Shown in pieces: positions 34,178 to 43,903 of a stretch of DNA of 64,000 nt; the first letter of the stretch is position 1; each line of letters opens with the position of its first letter. The notes under the pieces are model-generated. The model saw nothing but the letters and a program-made list of their open reading frames with translations. It did no database searches and was not told the DNA's origin. The stretch is from an uncultured Chlorobiaceae bacterium. GTDB taxonomy: Bacteria; Bacteroidota; Chlorobiia; Chlorobiales; Chlorobiaceae. The translations under genes and the position numbers were made by a program. The stretch spans positions 1-64,000 of the forward strand of contig CAJEXW010000001.1 of assembly GCA_903994525.1 (NCBI GenBank). Reading direction: 5' to 3'.

Positions 34178-34329
34178 CTCCCGGCCGCTATGGGGCTGTT
34201 AAAAAATAACTGTAACAATTGAATTGTGATCAGACCCTGTTCTACAGTTCTATTTATCATGAAATTCATTTTTTAATAACACTTTATCATGTAACTCACT
34301 GTTGATAGTGTCGGCGTATTTTGTTGTAG

Positions 34330-35445
34330 TTATTCTCTACCAATTACTATAGTTTCAAGAAACTTGCCTGCTGCATCAGCAAAAGCCTCCCAGGAGTACT
34401 CCCGGCGAAAAGCTTCGATTGCTGGACGCATGGAAGCAAGCCTCTCCCTGCTGTCAAGAAACTCCCCAACCGCTTCTGCAAACCCTTCAGGCGAAGCGTC
34501 ACCAGCAACCCAGCCAGTTTGACCGGAGCGCACCATCTCAGGAAGGGCACCCACCGGGGTGACAATGACCGGCAGACCATGACCGTAGGCAAGCTGCACC
34601 ACCCCGGACTGCGTTCCACTGCGGTAAGGAAGCACCACCGCATCCGCCGCTGTAAAATAGAGCGCACTCCGTTCAGCAGAAACATATCCCGGATAGAGAT
34701 CAACATTCCCCCCAAGGCCAAGTTGATCAACAAGCTGTCGATAAAAAGAAACATCCTCATAAAAATGACCCGCAACCACCAACCTGAGCGATGGTTCACG
34801 AAGAAGAATCGCTGGCATGGCACGAAGCATGATATCAAGCCCCTTGTAGTGACGCACGTAGCCGAAAAAAAGCAGCACGGGTGAAGAGGAATCAAGATGA
34901 AGCTCGTGACGGGCATCAACCAACGAGGGCAGCGACCCCTCCGGCTCATACACCGGATGAAAAAGTGTGCAGAGAGGCACCGCCGGAAAAGCCGCATGAA
35001 CCTGTTCCGAAACTGCACTCGAAAGCGAGAGAAAACCCTCCGCCGAAGCAGCAAGCAGCCTCTGCATAAACGGCTCAAAAAAAAAGGACTCATGAGAGGA
35101 GAGGTTATGCAGCAACACCACCATCCTGATACCGGTCAGCCGACGCAGCACAAAACAGAGTGGCGCAAGCAAGCCGCTCCAGTAGGCGAGCAGCACAATA
35201 TCGGGGTGCTGTGACTTGAGTTGCCTGACGGCACCAATCCAGGAAAAGGGGTTATAGAGCAGCAACCGAGCACCATCAGGCAAGGAAGATGTTAGGCCAT
35301 TGGCCATAAAACCGGGATAGAGGGCTCTAAACGGAAGAGGAAAAAGATCATAGCCCCGCTTGCGAAGAGCTGCCTCCAGGAGGGAACTGAAACGGGCTAT
35401 ACCTCCCTTCAAAGGGGGAAAAGGAGATATAAACGCTATACGCAA
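34330..35445 (-). CDS. Glycosyltransferase family 4
   Basis: The 371-residue enzyme starts MRIAFISPFPPLKGGIARFS, the usual GT4 N-terminus with its Gly-rich loop. The C-terminal domain has VLLFFGYVRHYKGLDIMLRA, NVDLYPGYVSAERSALYFTA and DAVVLPYRSGTQSGVVQLAY with the conserved acidic-to-donor region. It would transfer an activated sugar in envelope glycan synthesis. The stop is 150 bases upstream of the GT2 gene. It follows the HPr gene by two bases, an odd pairing that suggests one transcript. Confidence 0.87.
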   Translation of the reverse strand: MRIAFISPFPPLKGGIARFSSLLEAALRKRGYDLFPLPFRALYPGFMANGLTSSLPDGARLLLYNPFSWIGAVRQLKSQHPDIVLLAYWSGLLAPLCFVLRRLTGIRMVVLLHNLSSHESFFFEPFMQRLLAASAEGFLSLSSAVSEQVHAAFPAVPLCTLFHPVYEPEGSLPSLVDARHELHLDSSSPVLLFFGYVRHYKGLDIMLRAMPAILLREPSLRLVVAGHFYEDVSFYRQLVDQLGLGGNVDLYPGYVSAERSALYFTAADAVVLPYRSGTQSGVVQLAYGHGLPVIVTPVGALPEMVRSGQTGWVAGDASPEGFAEAVGEFLDSRERLASMRPAIEAFRREYSWEAFADAAGKFLETIVIGRE

Positions 35446-35447
35446 GG

Positions 35448-35714
35448 CTATACCTCTCCAAATCCCTGATCAAAAAACTCCACCAACTGACGGGCAGCCT
35501 CTTCGGCATCCTCGCCATCAAGCTTGAGAATCAACTTTGTGCCCTTGGGTGCGGCAAGGCTCATCACACCAATAATGGACTTTGCATTGATCTCCGTGCC
35601 CTGCATCTCAATATAAAAATCTGATTTGAAGCGGGATGCCAGTTTGACAACCGCGGCCGCAGGCCTGGTATGCAGACCCGCCTTGTTTTTTACAACAACC
35701 TCCTGAACAATCAC
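35448..35714 (-). CDS. ptsH: HPr-like phosphocarrier protein
   Basis: The 88-residue protein contains the HPr active site GLHTRPAA with the phosphorylatable His at about residue 15, and the Ser-46 region INAKSIIGVMSLAAPKGT. In other bacteria HPr relays phosphate in the PTS or acts in regulation by HPr kinase. I see no EI or sugar permease gene here, so a regulatory role is the likelier reading. It sits between a glycosyltransferase and an N-acetyltransferase gene, all on the minus strand. Confidence 0.9.
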   Translation of the reverse strand: MIVQEVVVKNKAGLHTRPAAAVVKLASRFKSDFYIEMQGTEINAKSIIGVMSLAAPKGTKLILKLDGEDAEEAARQLVEFFDQGFGEV

Positions 35715-35739
35715 GACGTTACGCCCCCATTTAAATACG

Positions 35740-36207
35740 TTACAGTGTCTTCACCATTGCAATTTCGTCGCATGCCATCAGCTTGGGGCAATGCGTGCAA
35801 TCCTTCCAAATCTTCTGGGGAAAATACTCTTTCCTGATTTCGCTGTAGCCAATCCGGCTGAAAAACTCACGGCTCAGCGTCAGAACAAAAACCTCCTTGA
35901 CCCCCTCTTCGCGTAAAACCACCTCTGCCTTTTCAACCAGCAGTCGCCCGATCCCCTTCATTGTATAACGGTTAAAGACCGCCAGAGAGCGAATTTCAGC
36001 AAGTTTTTGGGTATAAAAGGCAATAGCACAGCAGCCAATCACCTCACCATTATATTCTGCGACAAAAAAGTTACGAATATTTTCAACAATATTATCCGGG
36101 GAACGCTCCAGCATAATCCCCTGCCGGGCATACTCCGCCGTGATTGCAGCTATGGCCGCAGCATCAACAAGACGCGCATACCTGACAAACAGTTCAGCCT
36201 GATCCAT
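35740..36207 (-). CDS. GNAT acetyltransferase, short N-acetylglutamate synthase type
   Basis: The 155-residue protein matches the short ArgA-like acetyltransferases that make N-acetylglutamate for arginine synthesis. YARLVDAAAIAAITAEYARQ is followed by FFVAEYNGEVIGCCAIAFY, the acetyl-CoA loop RYTMKGIGRLLVEKAE, and a C-terminal FFSRIGYSEIRKEYFP then IWKDCTHCPKLMACDEIAM. The Cys residues in the last segment are typical. It is three bases downstream of obg. The function is assigned by family resemblance. Confidence 0.78.
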   Translation of the reverse strand: MDQAELFVRYARLVDAAAIAAITAEYARQGIMLERSPDNIVENIRNFFVAEYNGEVIGCCAIAFYTQKLAEIRSLAVFNRYTMKGIGRLLVEKAEVVLREEGVKEVFVLTLSREFFSRIGYSEIRKEYFPQKIWKDCTHCPKLMACDEIAMVKTL

Positions 36208-36210
36208 TGT

Positions 36211-37221
36211 TCAACCCACCTCTTCCTGAGATTCAACACTTCTTGTTCTACCTGACACCTCTCTCCAGAGTTCATCCTTAAGCTCTTTCAAACCCTCTCC
36301 GGAAACTGCAGATATCGAAAGCACCCTGACTGTCGATTCAAGAGCTGGAATCTCAAGCTCTTCTGCCGCAATATCCATTTTGGTGATGATCACCATTCTT
36401 GGCTTTTCAAGCAGCCCCTTGTCAAACTGCTGAAGCTCCTCAATCAGTGTGCGGTACTCATCGGCAATATCAGGCGAATCGGCAGCAATGAGAATTGCCA
36501 GAATTTTTGTACGCTCAATATGACGCAAGAACTGCAAGCCAAGCCCCTTGCCCTCAGCCGCACCCTCGATGATTCCGGGAATGTCAGCCATAACGAACGA
36601 TTTATACTCCTCATAACGCACAATGCCAAGATTCGGCACCAGTGTGGTAAACGGATAATCGGCAATCTTGGGCTTGGCGGCACTGATAACAGAGATGAGC
36701 GTCGACTTTCCTGCATTGGGAAAGCCGACCAGTCCAACATCAGCCATAAGCTTCAGCTCCATGTCGAGCGTCAGCCCCTCCCCTTTCTGGCCCGGCTCGG
36801 CATATCGGGGCGCCTGACGGGTCGGTGTCGCAAAGTGCTGGTTTCCGCGTCCCCCCTTGCCCCCTCTGGCAATCAACAGCTCCTGCTCCTCTCCGGTGAG
36901 ATCGGCAATAATCTCATGGGTCTCCCCATTTCTGACAATGGTGCCACACGGAACATCAATCACAATATCTACCCCATCTTTTCCCGTTTTACGGGCACCC
37001 TGACCATGCACGCCACGAACCGCGATATATTTATTTTTATATTTAAAATCAAGCAGGGTGGTCAATTGACGGTTGGTTCTGAGCCAGACATGCCCACCAC
37101 GACCACCATCACCCCCATCAGGTCCCCCCTTGGGTACAAATTTCTCACGGCGAAAACTGACGCACCCTTTCCCACCGTCTCCCGCCTGAACAACTATAGA
37201 CGCACTATCAACAAACTTCAC
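36211..37221 (-). CDS. obg: Obg/CgtA GTPase
   Basis: The 336-residue GTPase has the Gly-rich Obg fold ([20 protein letters not shown], then [16 protein letters not shown]) and the G domain. [12 protein letters not shown] is the P-loop, [15 protein letters not shown] is G3, ITKMDIA is G4, and SAVSGEG is G5. It acts in ribosome assembly and stress control. The C-terminal OCT domain is short or absent, as in many relatives. It is divergent from xseB, with 74 bases between the starts for two promoters. Confidence 0.96.
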   Translation of the reverse strand: MKFVDSASIVVQAGDGGKGCVSFRREKFVPKGGPDGGDGGRGGHVWLRTNRQLTTLLDFKYKNKYIAVRGVHGQGARKTGKDGVDIVIDVPCGTIVRNGETHEIIADLTGEEQELLIARGGKGGRGNQHFATPTRQAPRYAEPGQKGEGLTLDMELKLMADVGLVGFPNAGKSTLISVISAAKPKIADYPFTTLVPNLGIVRYEEYKSFVMADIPGIIEGAAEGKGLGLQFLRHIERTKILAILIAADSPDIADEYRTLIEELQQFDKGLLEKPRMVIITKMDIAAEELEIPALESTVRVLSISAVSGEGLKELKDELWREVSGRTRSVESQEEVG

Positions 37222-37295
37222 TCACACACCTGCCTTTTGAATAATCACTCTCTTTACCTACCTTGAAGAACAACATATAAACTTCTGAATTCATT

Positions 37296-37553
37296 ATGGC
37301 ATCAGCTCACACAGCAAAACCCTCCATCGAGGAGCTTATCGTAAGGCTTGAGGAGATCACCCGCAATATCGAAAACCCTGACACAGGACTTGAGGGCTCA
37401 ATCGGCCTCTACGAAGAGGGGCTCACCATTGCCGACACCTGTAAAAAAAGATTGCAGGAGGCCAGAAAAAAAATAGAGGTGATCAACCCTGAACTGGCCA
37501 AAACACTGCCCGAGACACCACGCATCAAAGATCTTTTCGACAGCGTGCCCTGA
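37296..37553 (+). CDS. xseB: Exodeoxyribonuclease VII small subunit
   Basis: The 85-residue helical protein matches XseB: SIEELIVRLEEITRNIENPD, then GLEGSIGLYEEGLTIADTCK and LQEARKKIEVI. It forms the multi-subunit ExoVII that degrades single-stranded DNA with XseA, which is not in this window. The gene is convergent with gatB, whose stop is only six bases away. Confidence 0.93.
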   Translation: MASAHTAKPSIEELIVRLEEITRNIENPDTGLEGSIGLYEEGLTIADTCKKRLQEARKKIEVINPELAKTLPETPRIKDLFDSVP

Positions 37554-37559
37554 GGAGGC

Positions 37560-38987
37560 TCACCCCTCCAGCTTTTTCAATAACACCTCATTAACCATTT
37601 GGGGATTAGCCTTGCCCTTCATCCGGCTCATGCACTGGCCGACAAAAAAGCCCAGCAACTTGGTTTTTCCGCCACGATACGCTGCAAGCTGACCTGGATT
37701 TGCATCCAGTATCTCCTGAACAACACTTGCTATAGCTCCGGTATCCGAGACCTGTGCCAATCCATCCCGTTCCACAATCTCCGCAGCAGAACCCTTTTCC
37801 ACCAGCATCACTTCAAACACCTGCTTTGCAATGGTATTGCTTATCAACCCCTCAGCAATAAGACGAATCAAGCCACCCAGTCTCTCAGAAGAGATGGAGA
37901 ACTCCGCAATAGCAAGATATTTCTCTTTCAGCTTGCGCATCACCTCCCCCATCACCCAGTTCGACGACACTTTGGCATCCCCGGAAACCCTCACCGTCTC
38001 TTCAAAGTAGTCGGCTATATCCCTCTCCACCGTCAGCACACCGGCATCGTAGACGGGAATGGCATACTCTTCAGCAAAACGAAGCGCACGTGCTTCCGGA
38101 AATTCAGGGAGCTCCAGCCTTACACGGTCAATCATCACCTGGTCAACAAGCACCGGCACCAGATCGGGATCGGGAAAATACCGATAATCATGGGCAAACT
38201 CTTTGCCTCGCATGGAACGGGTCTCGCCCTTGTCGGCATCCCAAAGCCTGGTCTCCTGAATAATAATACCACCGTTGTCCAAAATCTCCTGATGGCGCAA
38301 CGCCTCATACTCTATGGCCTTCTCGACATTCTTGAAAGAGTTCATATTCTTGATCTCGGTACGAGTTCCATACTCCTTAGCACCAACAAGACGCAGGGAG
38401 ACGTTGGCGTCGCAACGAAGACTCCCCTCCTCCATATTGCCATCTGAAATACCGAGATATTTGACAATCTGGCGCAACTTCTGCAAGTAGGCTGAGGCCT
38501 CCTTTGAGGTGCGAATATCGGGATAGCTCACAATCTCAAGCAGTGGAACTCCGCTCCGATTAAGATCAATATAGGTCTCCTCTCCAATGTCATGGATCGA
38601 CTTGCCGGCATCCTCCTCAATATGGATTCTGATCAACCGGATATCTTTTCGCCCGTCACCGACATCAATGTGCAGGTTGCCTTCGCTGCATATCGGCTCC
38701 TCAAACTGTGAAATCTGATACCCTTTCGGAAGATCAGGGTAAAAATAGTTTTTCCGCGCCAGCACAGAGTGGGGCGCAATAGAGCAACCTGTTGCCAGGC
38801 CAAGCTTGACCGCATCCTCTACCACCCGGCGATTCAGCACCGGCAATGCCCCGGGCAGCGCGAGACAGACTGGACAGACATTGGTGTTTGCATGTTTGCC
38901 AAACTGGGCCGAACAGCCACAGAAGGCTTTGCTGACGGTGTTGAGCTGACAATGAACCTCCAGACCAACCACTAATTCATACTTCAT
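37560..38987 (-). CDS. gatB: Asp/Glu-tRNA amidotransferase subunit B
   Basis: GatB is the tRNA-binding kinase part of the GatCAB complex that converts Glu-tRNA(Gln) and Asp-tRNA(Asn) to the amide forms. The protein, 475 residues from the ATG at 38987 ([17 protein letters not shown]), shows the conserved [46 protein letters not shown] and the C-terminal YqeY-like domain ending [14 protein letters not shown] longer start at 39023 is less likely. GatA and GatC are not in the window. Confidence 0.96.
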   Translation of the reverse strand: MKYELVVGLEVHCQLNTVSKAFCGCSAQFGKHANTNVCPVCLALPGALPVLNRRVVEDAVKLGLATGCSIAPHSVLARKNYFYPDLPKGYQISQFEEPICSEGNLHIDVGDGRKDIRLIRIHIEEDAGKSIHDIGEETYIDLNRSGVPLLEIVSYPDIRTSKEASAYLQKLRQIVKYLGISDGNMEEGSLRCDANVSLRLVGAKEYGTRTEIKNMNSFKNVEKAIEYEALRHQEILDNGGIIIQETRLWDADKGETRSMRGKEFAHDYRYFPDPDLVPVLVDQVMIDRVRLELPEFPEARALRFAEEYAIPVYDAGVLTVERDIADYFEETVRVSGDAKVSSNWVMGEVMRKLKEKYLAIAEFSISSERLGGLIRLIAEGLISNTIAKQVFEVMLVEKGSAAEIVERDGLAQVSDTGAIASVVQEILDANPGQLAAYRGGKTKLLGFFVGQCMSRMKGKANPQMVNEVLLKKLEG

Positions 38988-39055
38988 TGCAAAAAATATC
39001 GTTGTTGAAAAACAGCACGCCACAAAAGCATAAAATGTGAATGCTTACAATAACA

Positions 39056-39595
39056 TTATTTGGACGGATTAAATGAGAACTTCTGTCCTCCAAAAGTTGC
39101 TTCGGCCATAACACCGGCACGGGGAAGCACAAAAACCGCCACACCATTGGAATAGTCGGTATTGGTGGCCACACCGGCGGTCACCACAATGGCCGTAAAC
39201 TGGGCATTAAGCTCAAAATTCTCTTTTTTAAATTTCTCAAAATCAACTTGTTCTTTAAAAAAGACAACCTCAGAAAAATACTGCACTCCAAGCTGAGGCC
39301 CCAGGTTCAACTGAGTCACAGACGACCGGGCAACAAACTTTTTATTTTCATAGACATATCCCTTGCCATGACCTGCACCAAAAATGAAATATCCCCCTTT
39401 ATAAGCCTCTGGAAAAACCGCATAACCATAGGCCGTATCAAAATAACGAGAGAGCCAGGGAGCGCTTTTTTTGAAAGAGTCAGCAGCCGTTCTCGCGTTA
39501 TCCTCTTCAGCCGGATCCCAACCTGCCATGGCTGTTGTTGAAAACACCCCTGCAAACAAGAAAGCAAGAGCTGCAATTTTAACCATCTTTATCAT
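39056..39595 (-). CDS. SYLF/Ysc84-domain lipid-binding protein
   Basis: A signal peptide (MIKMVKIAALAFLFAGVFST, then TAMAG) supports the start at 39595. The mature part follows the SYLF (Ysc84) pattern: FKKSAPWLSRYFDTAYGYAV, GHGKGYVYENKK, SVTQLNLGPQLGVQYFSEVV and AVFVLPRAGVMAEATFGGQK. Ysc84 domains bind phosphoinositides in eukaryotes. Bacterial periplasmic versions are of unknown function. About 180 residues, single gene between clpB and gatB on the minus strand. Confidence 0.85.
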   Translation of the reverse strand: MIKMVKIAALAFLFAGVFSTTAMAGWDPAEEDNARTAADSFKKSAPWLSRYFDTAYGYAVFPEAYKGGYFIFGAGHGKGYVYENKKFVARSSVTQLNLGPQLGVQYFSEVVFFKEQVDFEKFKKENFELNAQFTAIVVTAGVATNTDYSNGVAVFVLPRAGVMAEATFGGQKFSFNPSK

Positions 39596-39664
39596 CGACA
39601 AATTATATGTTTTATGTGTAGAAAAAATTCTCCCGTGACTCTCCGGATGTATCATGCATAACAA

Positions 39665-40987
39665 CTACCCCCCAACCTCAATCTCGCGTCTCAGCGCCTC
39701 ACGCTCGATTTCAAGACGACGAATATCGCGATTGATCCGGTCAAGCTCTTCGGGACTGCTGTCGATCTCGAGCCTGAGTCGCGACGAGGCTTCGTCAATC
39801 AAGTCGATAGCCTTGTCAGGAAGAAAGCGATCTGCAATATAGCGGTTCGAAAGCTCTGCAGCAGCAACAAGAGCGGCATCCTTGATGCGAACCCCATGAT
39901 GAATCTCATATTTCTCCTTCAGACCACGCAGAATGGAAACGGTATCTTCAACACTCGGCTGGTCCACCAGCACCGACTGAAAACGGCGCTCAAGGGCCGC
40001 ATCCTTTTCGATATGCTTTCGGTACTCATCGAGCGTAGTGGCGCCAATACAGCGCAATTCACCTCGGGCGAGCGCGGGCTTGAGAATATTCGCTGCATCC
40101 ATTGACCCCTCGGCAGAACCAGCGCCAACAAGCAGATGAAGCTCATCAATAAACAGAATAATTTCGCCATCTGCCGATTGAACCTCTTTAACGACAGCTT
40201 TAAGTCGCTCTTCAAACTCTCCGCGAAACTTTGCGCCAGCGACAAGCTGGGCAATATCAAGAGCGGCAATCTGCTTGTTCTTAAGGTTTTCAGGAACATC
40301 GCCAGCAACAATGCGCTGCGCAATGCCCTCGACAAGAGCTGTCTTGCCTACCCCCGGATCGCCAATGAGCACCGGATTATTTTTGGTTCGACGACTGAGA
40401 ATCTGCAACACCCGGCGAATCTCCTCATCACGACCAATCACCGGATCCAGCTTGCCCTTGCGAGCCTGATCATTGAGATTTCTCGAATATTTTTTCAGTG
40501 AATTATAGCTCTCTTCAGCGTTCTGACTGGTAACACGCTGGGTGCCCCGTATAGATGTGAGCACCTTGAGAAGAGCATCGCGATTGAATCCTGCATCACG
40601 CAACAGGCGCGATACCGGAACTCCAGCCTCACACAGGGCAATGAGCAGGTGCTCTGAGCTGATATAGTCATCCTTCAGGTTTTCAGCCTCTTTCAGCGCT
40701 ACATCAAAGACTTTACCAAGATTCTGGGAGAGATACTGACCAGTACCAGAGGCTCCTGTCACCTTAGGAATCCTCTCGATTTCACGATCGATGACAGCCT
40801 GCAGCGTATCGAGGGGAGCCTCAAGCTTATGCGCTATCTGAACCGCTATACTGCTTTTATCATCAAGCATGGCAGAGAGGAGATGCTCCGGCTCTATCTG
40901 CTGATGCTGGCGACTACTGGCAATGGTCGCTGCAGCCTGGAGTGCCTCCTGTGCCTTCAGCGTAAACTTATTGGGATCAAACTGCAT
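39665..40987 (-). CDS. clpB: Half-length ClpB (N domain plus first ATPase domain)
   Basis: The 440-residue protein covers the ClpB N-terminal domain ([20 protein letters not shown]) and the first AAA module: Walker [14 protein letters not shown], Walker [14 protein letters not shown], and arginine-finger region [17 protein letters not shown]. It stops in the first helix of the middle domain ([14 protein letters not shown]). Full ClpB is about 860 residues, so the second ATPase domain is absent. From memory, Chlorobaculum tepidum databases list two ClpB entries of about 440 residues, suggesting a lineage-specific split rather than recent damage. The stop is followed directly by non-coding DNA. 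Confidence 0.85.
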   Translation of the reverse strand: MQFDPNKFTLKAQEALQAAATIASSRQHQQIEPEHLLSAMLDDKSSIAVQIAHKLEAPLDTLQAVIDREIERIPKVTGASGTGQYLSQNLGKVFDVALKEAENLKDDYISSEHLLIALCEAGVPVSRLLRDAGFNRDALLKVLTSIRGTQRVTSQNAEESYNSLKKYSRNLNDQARKGKLDPVIGRDEEIRRVLQILSRRTKNNPVLIGDPGVGKTALVEGIAQRIVAGDVPENLKNKQIAALDIAQLVAGAKFRGEFEERLKAVVKEVQSADGEIILFIDELHLLVGAGSAEGSMDAANILKPALARGELRCIGATTLDEYRKHIEKDAALERRFQSVLVDQPSVEDTVSILRGLKEKYEIHHGVRIKDAALVAAAELSNRYIADRFLPDKAIDLIDEASSRLRLEIDSSPEELDRINRDIRRLEIEREALRREIEVGG

Positions 40988-41046
40988 GGTTTCTCCTGTT
41001 TTGCATAATGCAACATAGCTCTTAAGGAATAAACTGTACCTCTCCT

Positions 41047-41325
41047 CTATGGCTGCGGCATGTTTTTGACAACGGCATTCACCACAAGCCGAAGAATTTC
41101 GGCACCAGTTGACAGCAGTTCCACGCTTTTTTCCTGGATATGTCGCTGCGTATCAAGCTGCTCCTTGAAAAGTTCTACCGATGCGGGATCATAATCCCCC
41201 CCGCTGACATAGTCATCAATAACCTCTTCAGCCTCGTCGAACGGCAAGTTAAACACCTTAATCCCAAGCTTTGCCCTTTCGATAGAATCAAGAACTTTTT
41301 TTCCAGAATCCTGTTGCTCCATCAT
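41047..41325 (-). CDS. Conserved hypothetical protein, 92 aa
   Basis: I do not recognise a domain. The protein is acidic and helical ([20 protein letters not shown], then [20 protein letters not shown] and [20 protein letters not shown]), with no signal peptide or membrane segment. It sits between clpB and the VWA genes on the same strand. The ordered composition and location in a core region support a real gene. Function unknown. Confidence 0.6.
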   Translation of the reverse strand: MMEQQDSGKKVLDSIERAKLGIKVFNLPFDEAEEVIDDYVSGGDYDPASVELFKEQLDTQRHIQEKSVELLSTGAEILRLVVNAVVKNMPQP

Positions 41326-41436
41326 GATATCTGTTTTTCGTCTATGAATGGTTTTATTGTACTTAATTTCAGTGGTAATGTAACAATTTTTTCAGCAAGA
41401 AAAGGGAGGCTGTATCGAAGCAGCCTCGCCGTTATA

Positions 41437-42462
41437 TTACCTTTTATCAGGCCCTGAACACACCTTTTTTTCGATCATGGTTTCGGCAAGAAGAAGAAAA
41501 ACTGCTGCCACAAGAAAATAGTTTGAGACTGGCTCCCTCTCCGCTGGCTCCATCACCCAGCGTGAAGCCGCTGCCATGCGGTTGATCTTTTCTGAAACAT
41601 CCCCCGAAACGGCCTGTTCAGCCCTGCTCCTGAAGTAGGAGCCACCGGCATCACGCGCCAGAGCCTGAAGCGTTTCAGGTCGAAAACTGCTCATCACCAC
41701 TCGGCCATGTTCATCCCTTTTGGCACCTCCCCCTTCCAAAGGCAGGGCTGCTGGCTGAACCATACCAACCCCAATAACAAAAAGATGGATCCCGGCTTTC
41801 TGAAGTTGAAGGGCCGCAGAACGAATATCCCCGGCATGATCCTCTCCATCACTTAACAAAACTATAATTTTTTCACCTTTAATCTCGGATGTCGACTGAC
41901 TCTCGGAGGAGGGGTGGAGCAGGGTGACTGCAAGCTCCAGAGCATCATGGAACGCGGTACCCTGCTCTTCAATAAGGTCAGGAGAGGCCATGCCAAGCAG
42001 TGCATCGAACGCTGCCTGATCAGCAGAAAGGGGACACTGAACCAGCGGAGCGCCAGCAAAAAGGAGCATCGCCCGTCGTCCGCCTCGAACGGTACGACTG
42101 ATACGAAGAATCTCCTGTTTGGCCTGGTCAAGCCGGTTTGGCAACACATCTTTTGCCGTCATACTGCGAGAGACATCAAGCATAAAAAGTAAATCTGCCC
42201 CATTTCGGAGCACCGGCTTCCCTCCACTGCACAAGCTCGGCCCTGTCAATGCTATCAGCAAAAATGCAATACTCAAAAACAGGAGCGCTTTTTTCAGGAT
42301 AATCACCCATCGCCTGACACGAGGGATCATCACATCAGCCACAGGCGCACCGACGACGAGCTCTCGAATATGCAGCTCCCGCAGGACCCCGTATCCAAGC
42401 ACAACGGCAAGAGGAATCAGCAGAAGCAGAAAAACAATATTTTCAGGCCAGGCAAAACACAT
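41437..42462 (-). CDS. VWA-domain membrane protein, BatB-like
   Basis: The 341-residue protein has two membrane segments near the N-terminus, a von Willebrand factor A domain with MIDAS motif LLFMLDVSRSMTAKDV near residue 92 and LLSDGEDHAGD later, and a final membrane segment. This matches the BatA/BatB pair of the Bacteroides aerotolerance (bat) operon, where such proteins act with MoxR ATPases. It follows the second VWA gene by about 46 bases on the same strand. No MoxR gene is in the window. Confidence 0.82.
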   Translation of the reverse strand: MCFAWPENIVFLLLLIPLAVVLGYGVLRELHIRELVVGAPVADVMIPRVRRWVIILKKALLFLSIAFLLIALTGPSLCSGGKPVLRNGADLLFMLDVSRSMTAKDVLPNRLDQAKQEILRISRTVRGGRRAMLLFAGAPLVQCPLSADQAAFDALLGMASPDLIEEQGTAFHDALELAVTLLHPSSESQSTSEIKGEKIIVLLSDGEDHAGDIRSAALQLQKAGIHLFVIGVGMVQPAALPLEGGGAKRDEHGRVVMSSFRPETLQALARDAGGSYFRSRAEQAVSGDVSEKINRMAAASRWVMEPAEREPVSNYFLVAAVFLLLAETMIEKKVCSGPDKR

Positions 42463-42508
42463 GGCAAAACTCCTTTAGGATCAACGTTATTTCTATACCA
42501 CCAGAATA

Positions 42509-43516
42509 CTACGGGACTCTTGACAGCCGAGTATTCGCTAACAGAACCTCAACGAAAAGCAAGACAACAGCAGCAAGCAACAAAGCTATAAAGAGTCCCG
42601 AACGTTGCTCCACGGCTGTTCCAGCATGAAAACTCTTTTCCTGACGGTCAACCATGCGGATTGTTTTATCCAATCCTGCGGGATCATCCACCCTGAAATA
42701 CGCCCCACCGGTGGTTCGCGCAACACTCTGAAGCGACTCTTCATCCACGGCAGCATGGTTGCTCTTTTCGGCAGACAACTCCAAACGATCCTCAACGGTT
42801 TTAAAACCTGCATTTATCACATAGACCCTTATTCCATGACTGGCCGCAATTCCGGCAGCCGTGGCTGGCCCAACCTCGCCAGCATTATTTTCACCATCAG
42901 TCACCAGAATAATAACCTTGTGTAACGATTCCGATACTTTGAGCCGGTTAACCGCTATGAGAATTGCTGTACCGATAGCCGTGCCTTCATCCTTTATCAC
43001 CGCAGGCGAAAGATGCTCTATCAACATTGCAAGTACCTGATGATCAAGCGTCAACGGACACTGGGTATAACCCTCTCCTCGAAAAACGACAAGACCGAGA
43101 CGATCGTTCGAACGGCGCAATACAAAACTGCGGGCAACATCCCTTGCGGCATCAAGCCGACTTTTTCCTGTAAAATCTTTCTGTAACATGGATTCGGAAA
43201 TATCAAGCGCAAGAATGACATCAATACCTTTTGCCTCAGCTTCGCTCTGACGAACAAGAAGACGAGGGGCGGAAAGCACCATCACCAAAAGCAGCAATGC
43301 AAACCATCGAAGCCATTGGGGCAACACTAGCAGCCATCTCTGTATCTCAAATCCGGAAGATTTGAGCCGATCAAGAGCAGGAAAAAGTATGCCCGGTCGC
43401 CCCTGACGATCACCGCGCTCCTTCAACAAAAACAGAAAAACAAGCAGCGGCAACAGCAACAACGACCAGGGCTCAGCAAACTCAATACGTGGAAGATGTG
43501 ATAACCATTTTGTCAT
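42509..43516 (-). CDS. VWA-domain membrane protein, BatA-like
   Basis: The 335-residue protein shares the architecture of its downstream partner: N-terminal membrane segments (EPWSLLLLPLLVFLFLLKER), a VWA domain with VILALDISESMLQKDF near residue 100 and VTDGENNAGEVGP, and a C-terminal membrane helix. The two genes probably form an envelope complex. The function in aerotolerance is known for relatives but not tested here. The MIDAS residues D-x-S-x-S are intact in both. Confidence 0.82.
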   Translation of the reverse strand: MTKWLSHLPRIEFAEPWSLLLLPLLVFLFLLKERGDRQGRPGILFPALDRLKSSGFEIQRWLLVLPQWLRWFALLLLVMVLSAPRLLVRQSEAEAKGIDVILALDISESMLQKDFTGKSRLDAARDVARSFVLRRSNDRLGLVVFRGEGYTQCPLTLDHQVLAMLIEHLSPAVIKDEGTAIGTAILIAVNRLKVSESLHKVIILVTDGENNAGEVGPATAAGIAASHGIRVYVINAGFKTVEDRLELSAEKSNHAAVDEESLQSVARTTGGAYFRVDDPAGLDKTIRMVDRQEKSFHAGTAVEQRSGLFIALLLAAVVLLFVEVLLANTRLSRVP

Positions 43517-43903
43517 AACTTCTTGAGTCTGGAATGATGGTCGTCGTTATAAACCATTGCGAGCATTGCTCCACAAAAAAACGGCAAAGAGTCAGACTCA
43601 CCTCCTGTGAGAAAATAAACCACTGAAACTGCCTTCAAACCTGTTGCCGAAGGAACACACGGAATCTCTCTTTTCAAGATTTTCAACACAAGGAAGCATC
43701 ATCTGCGTCACGTAATATGCCTCTGAAATCCATTGAAATCAAATCGTGACCAACCACGACAACTATTTCCCAAAATTAAAGGGAAATGGTTGTTGAAGGT
43801 TGTACTGTAATTGTAATTTTCGTTATACTGTCCTCATTGCTCAATTCTTATTTTTCCTGCATGATGTGTGCAACGTGTCGTCAGTAACCCAAGACCCAAT
43901 AAT
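43517..43903. other. Intergenic region between batA-like gene and sucC
   Basis: About 390 bases lie between divergent genes. Short open stretches upstream of the batA-like gene on the minus strand fall in two different frames and have no clear start, so I do not call them. The 100 bases before sucC are A/T-rich, as expected for a promoter. I see no clear hairpin. Confidence 0.4.

Noticed and set aside
37599..38447. 282-residue plus-strand reading frame
   Set aside because: It is antisense to gatB, which is conserved over its entire length.
43540..43760. Extra gene upstream of the batA-like gene
   Set aside because: Open stretches exist on the minus strand but in different frames and without a start, so a gene cannot be supported.
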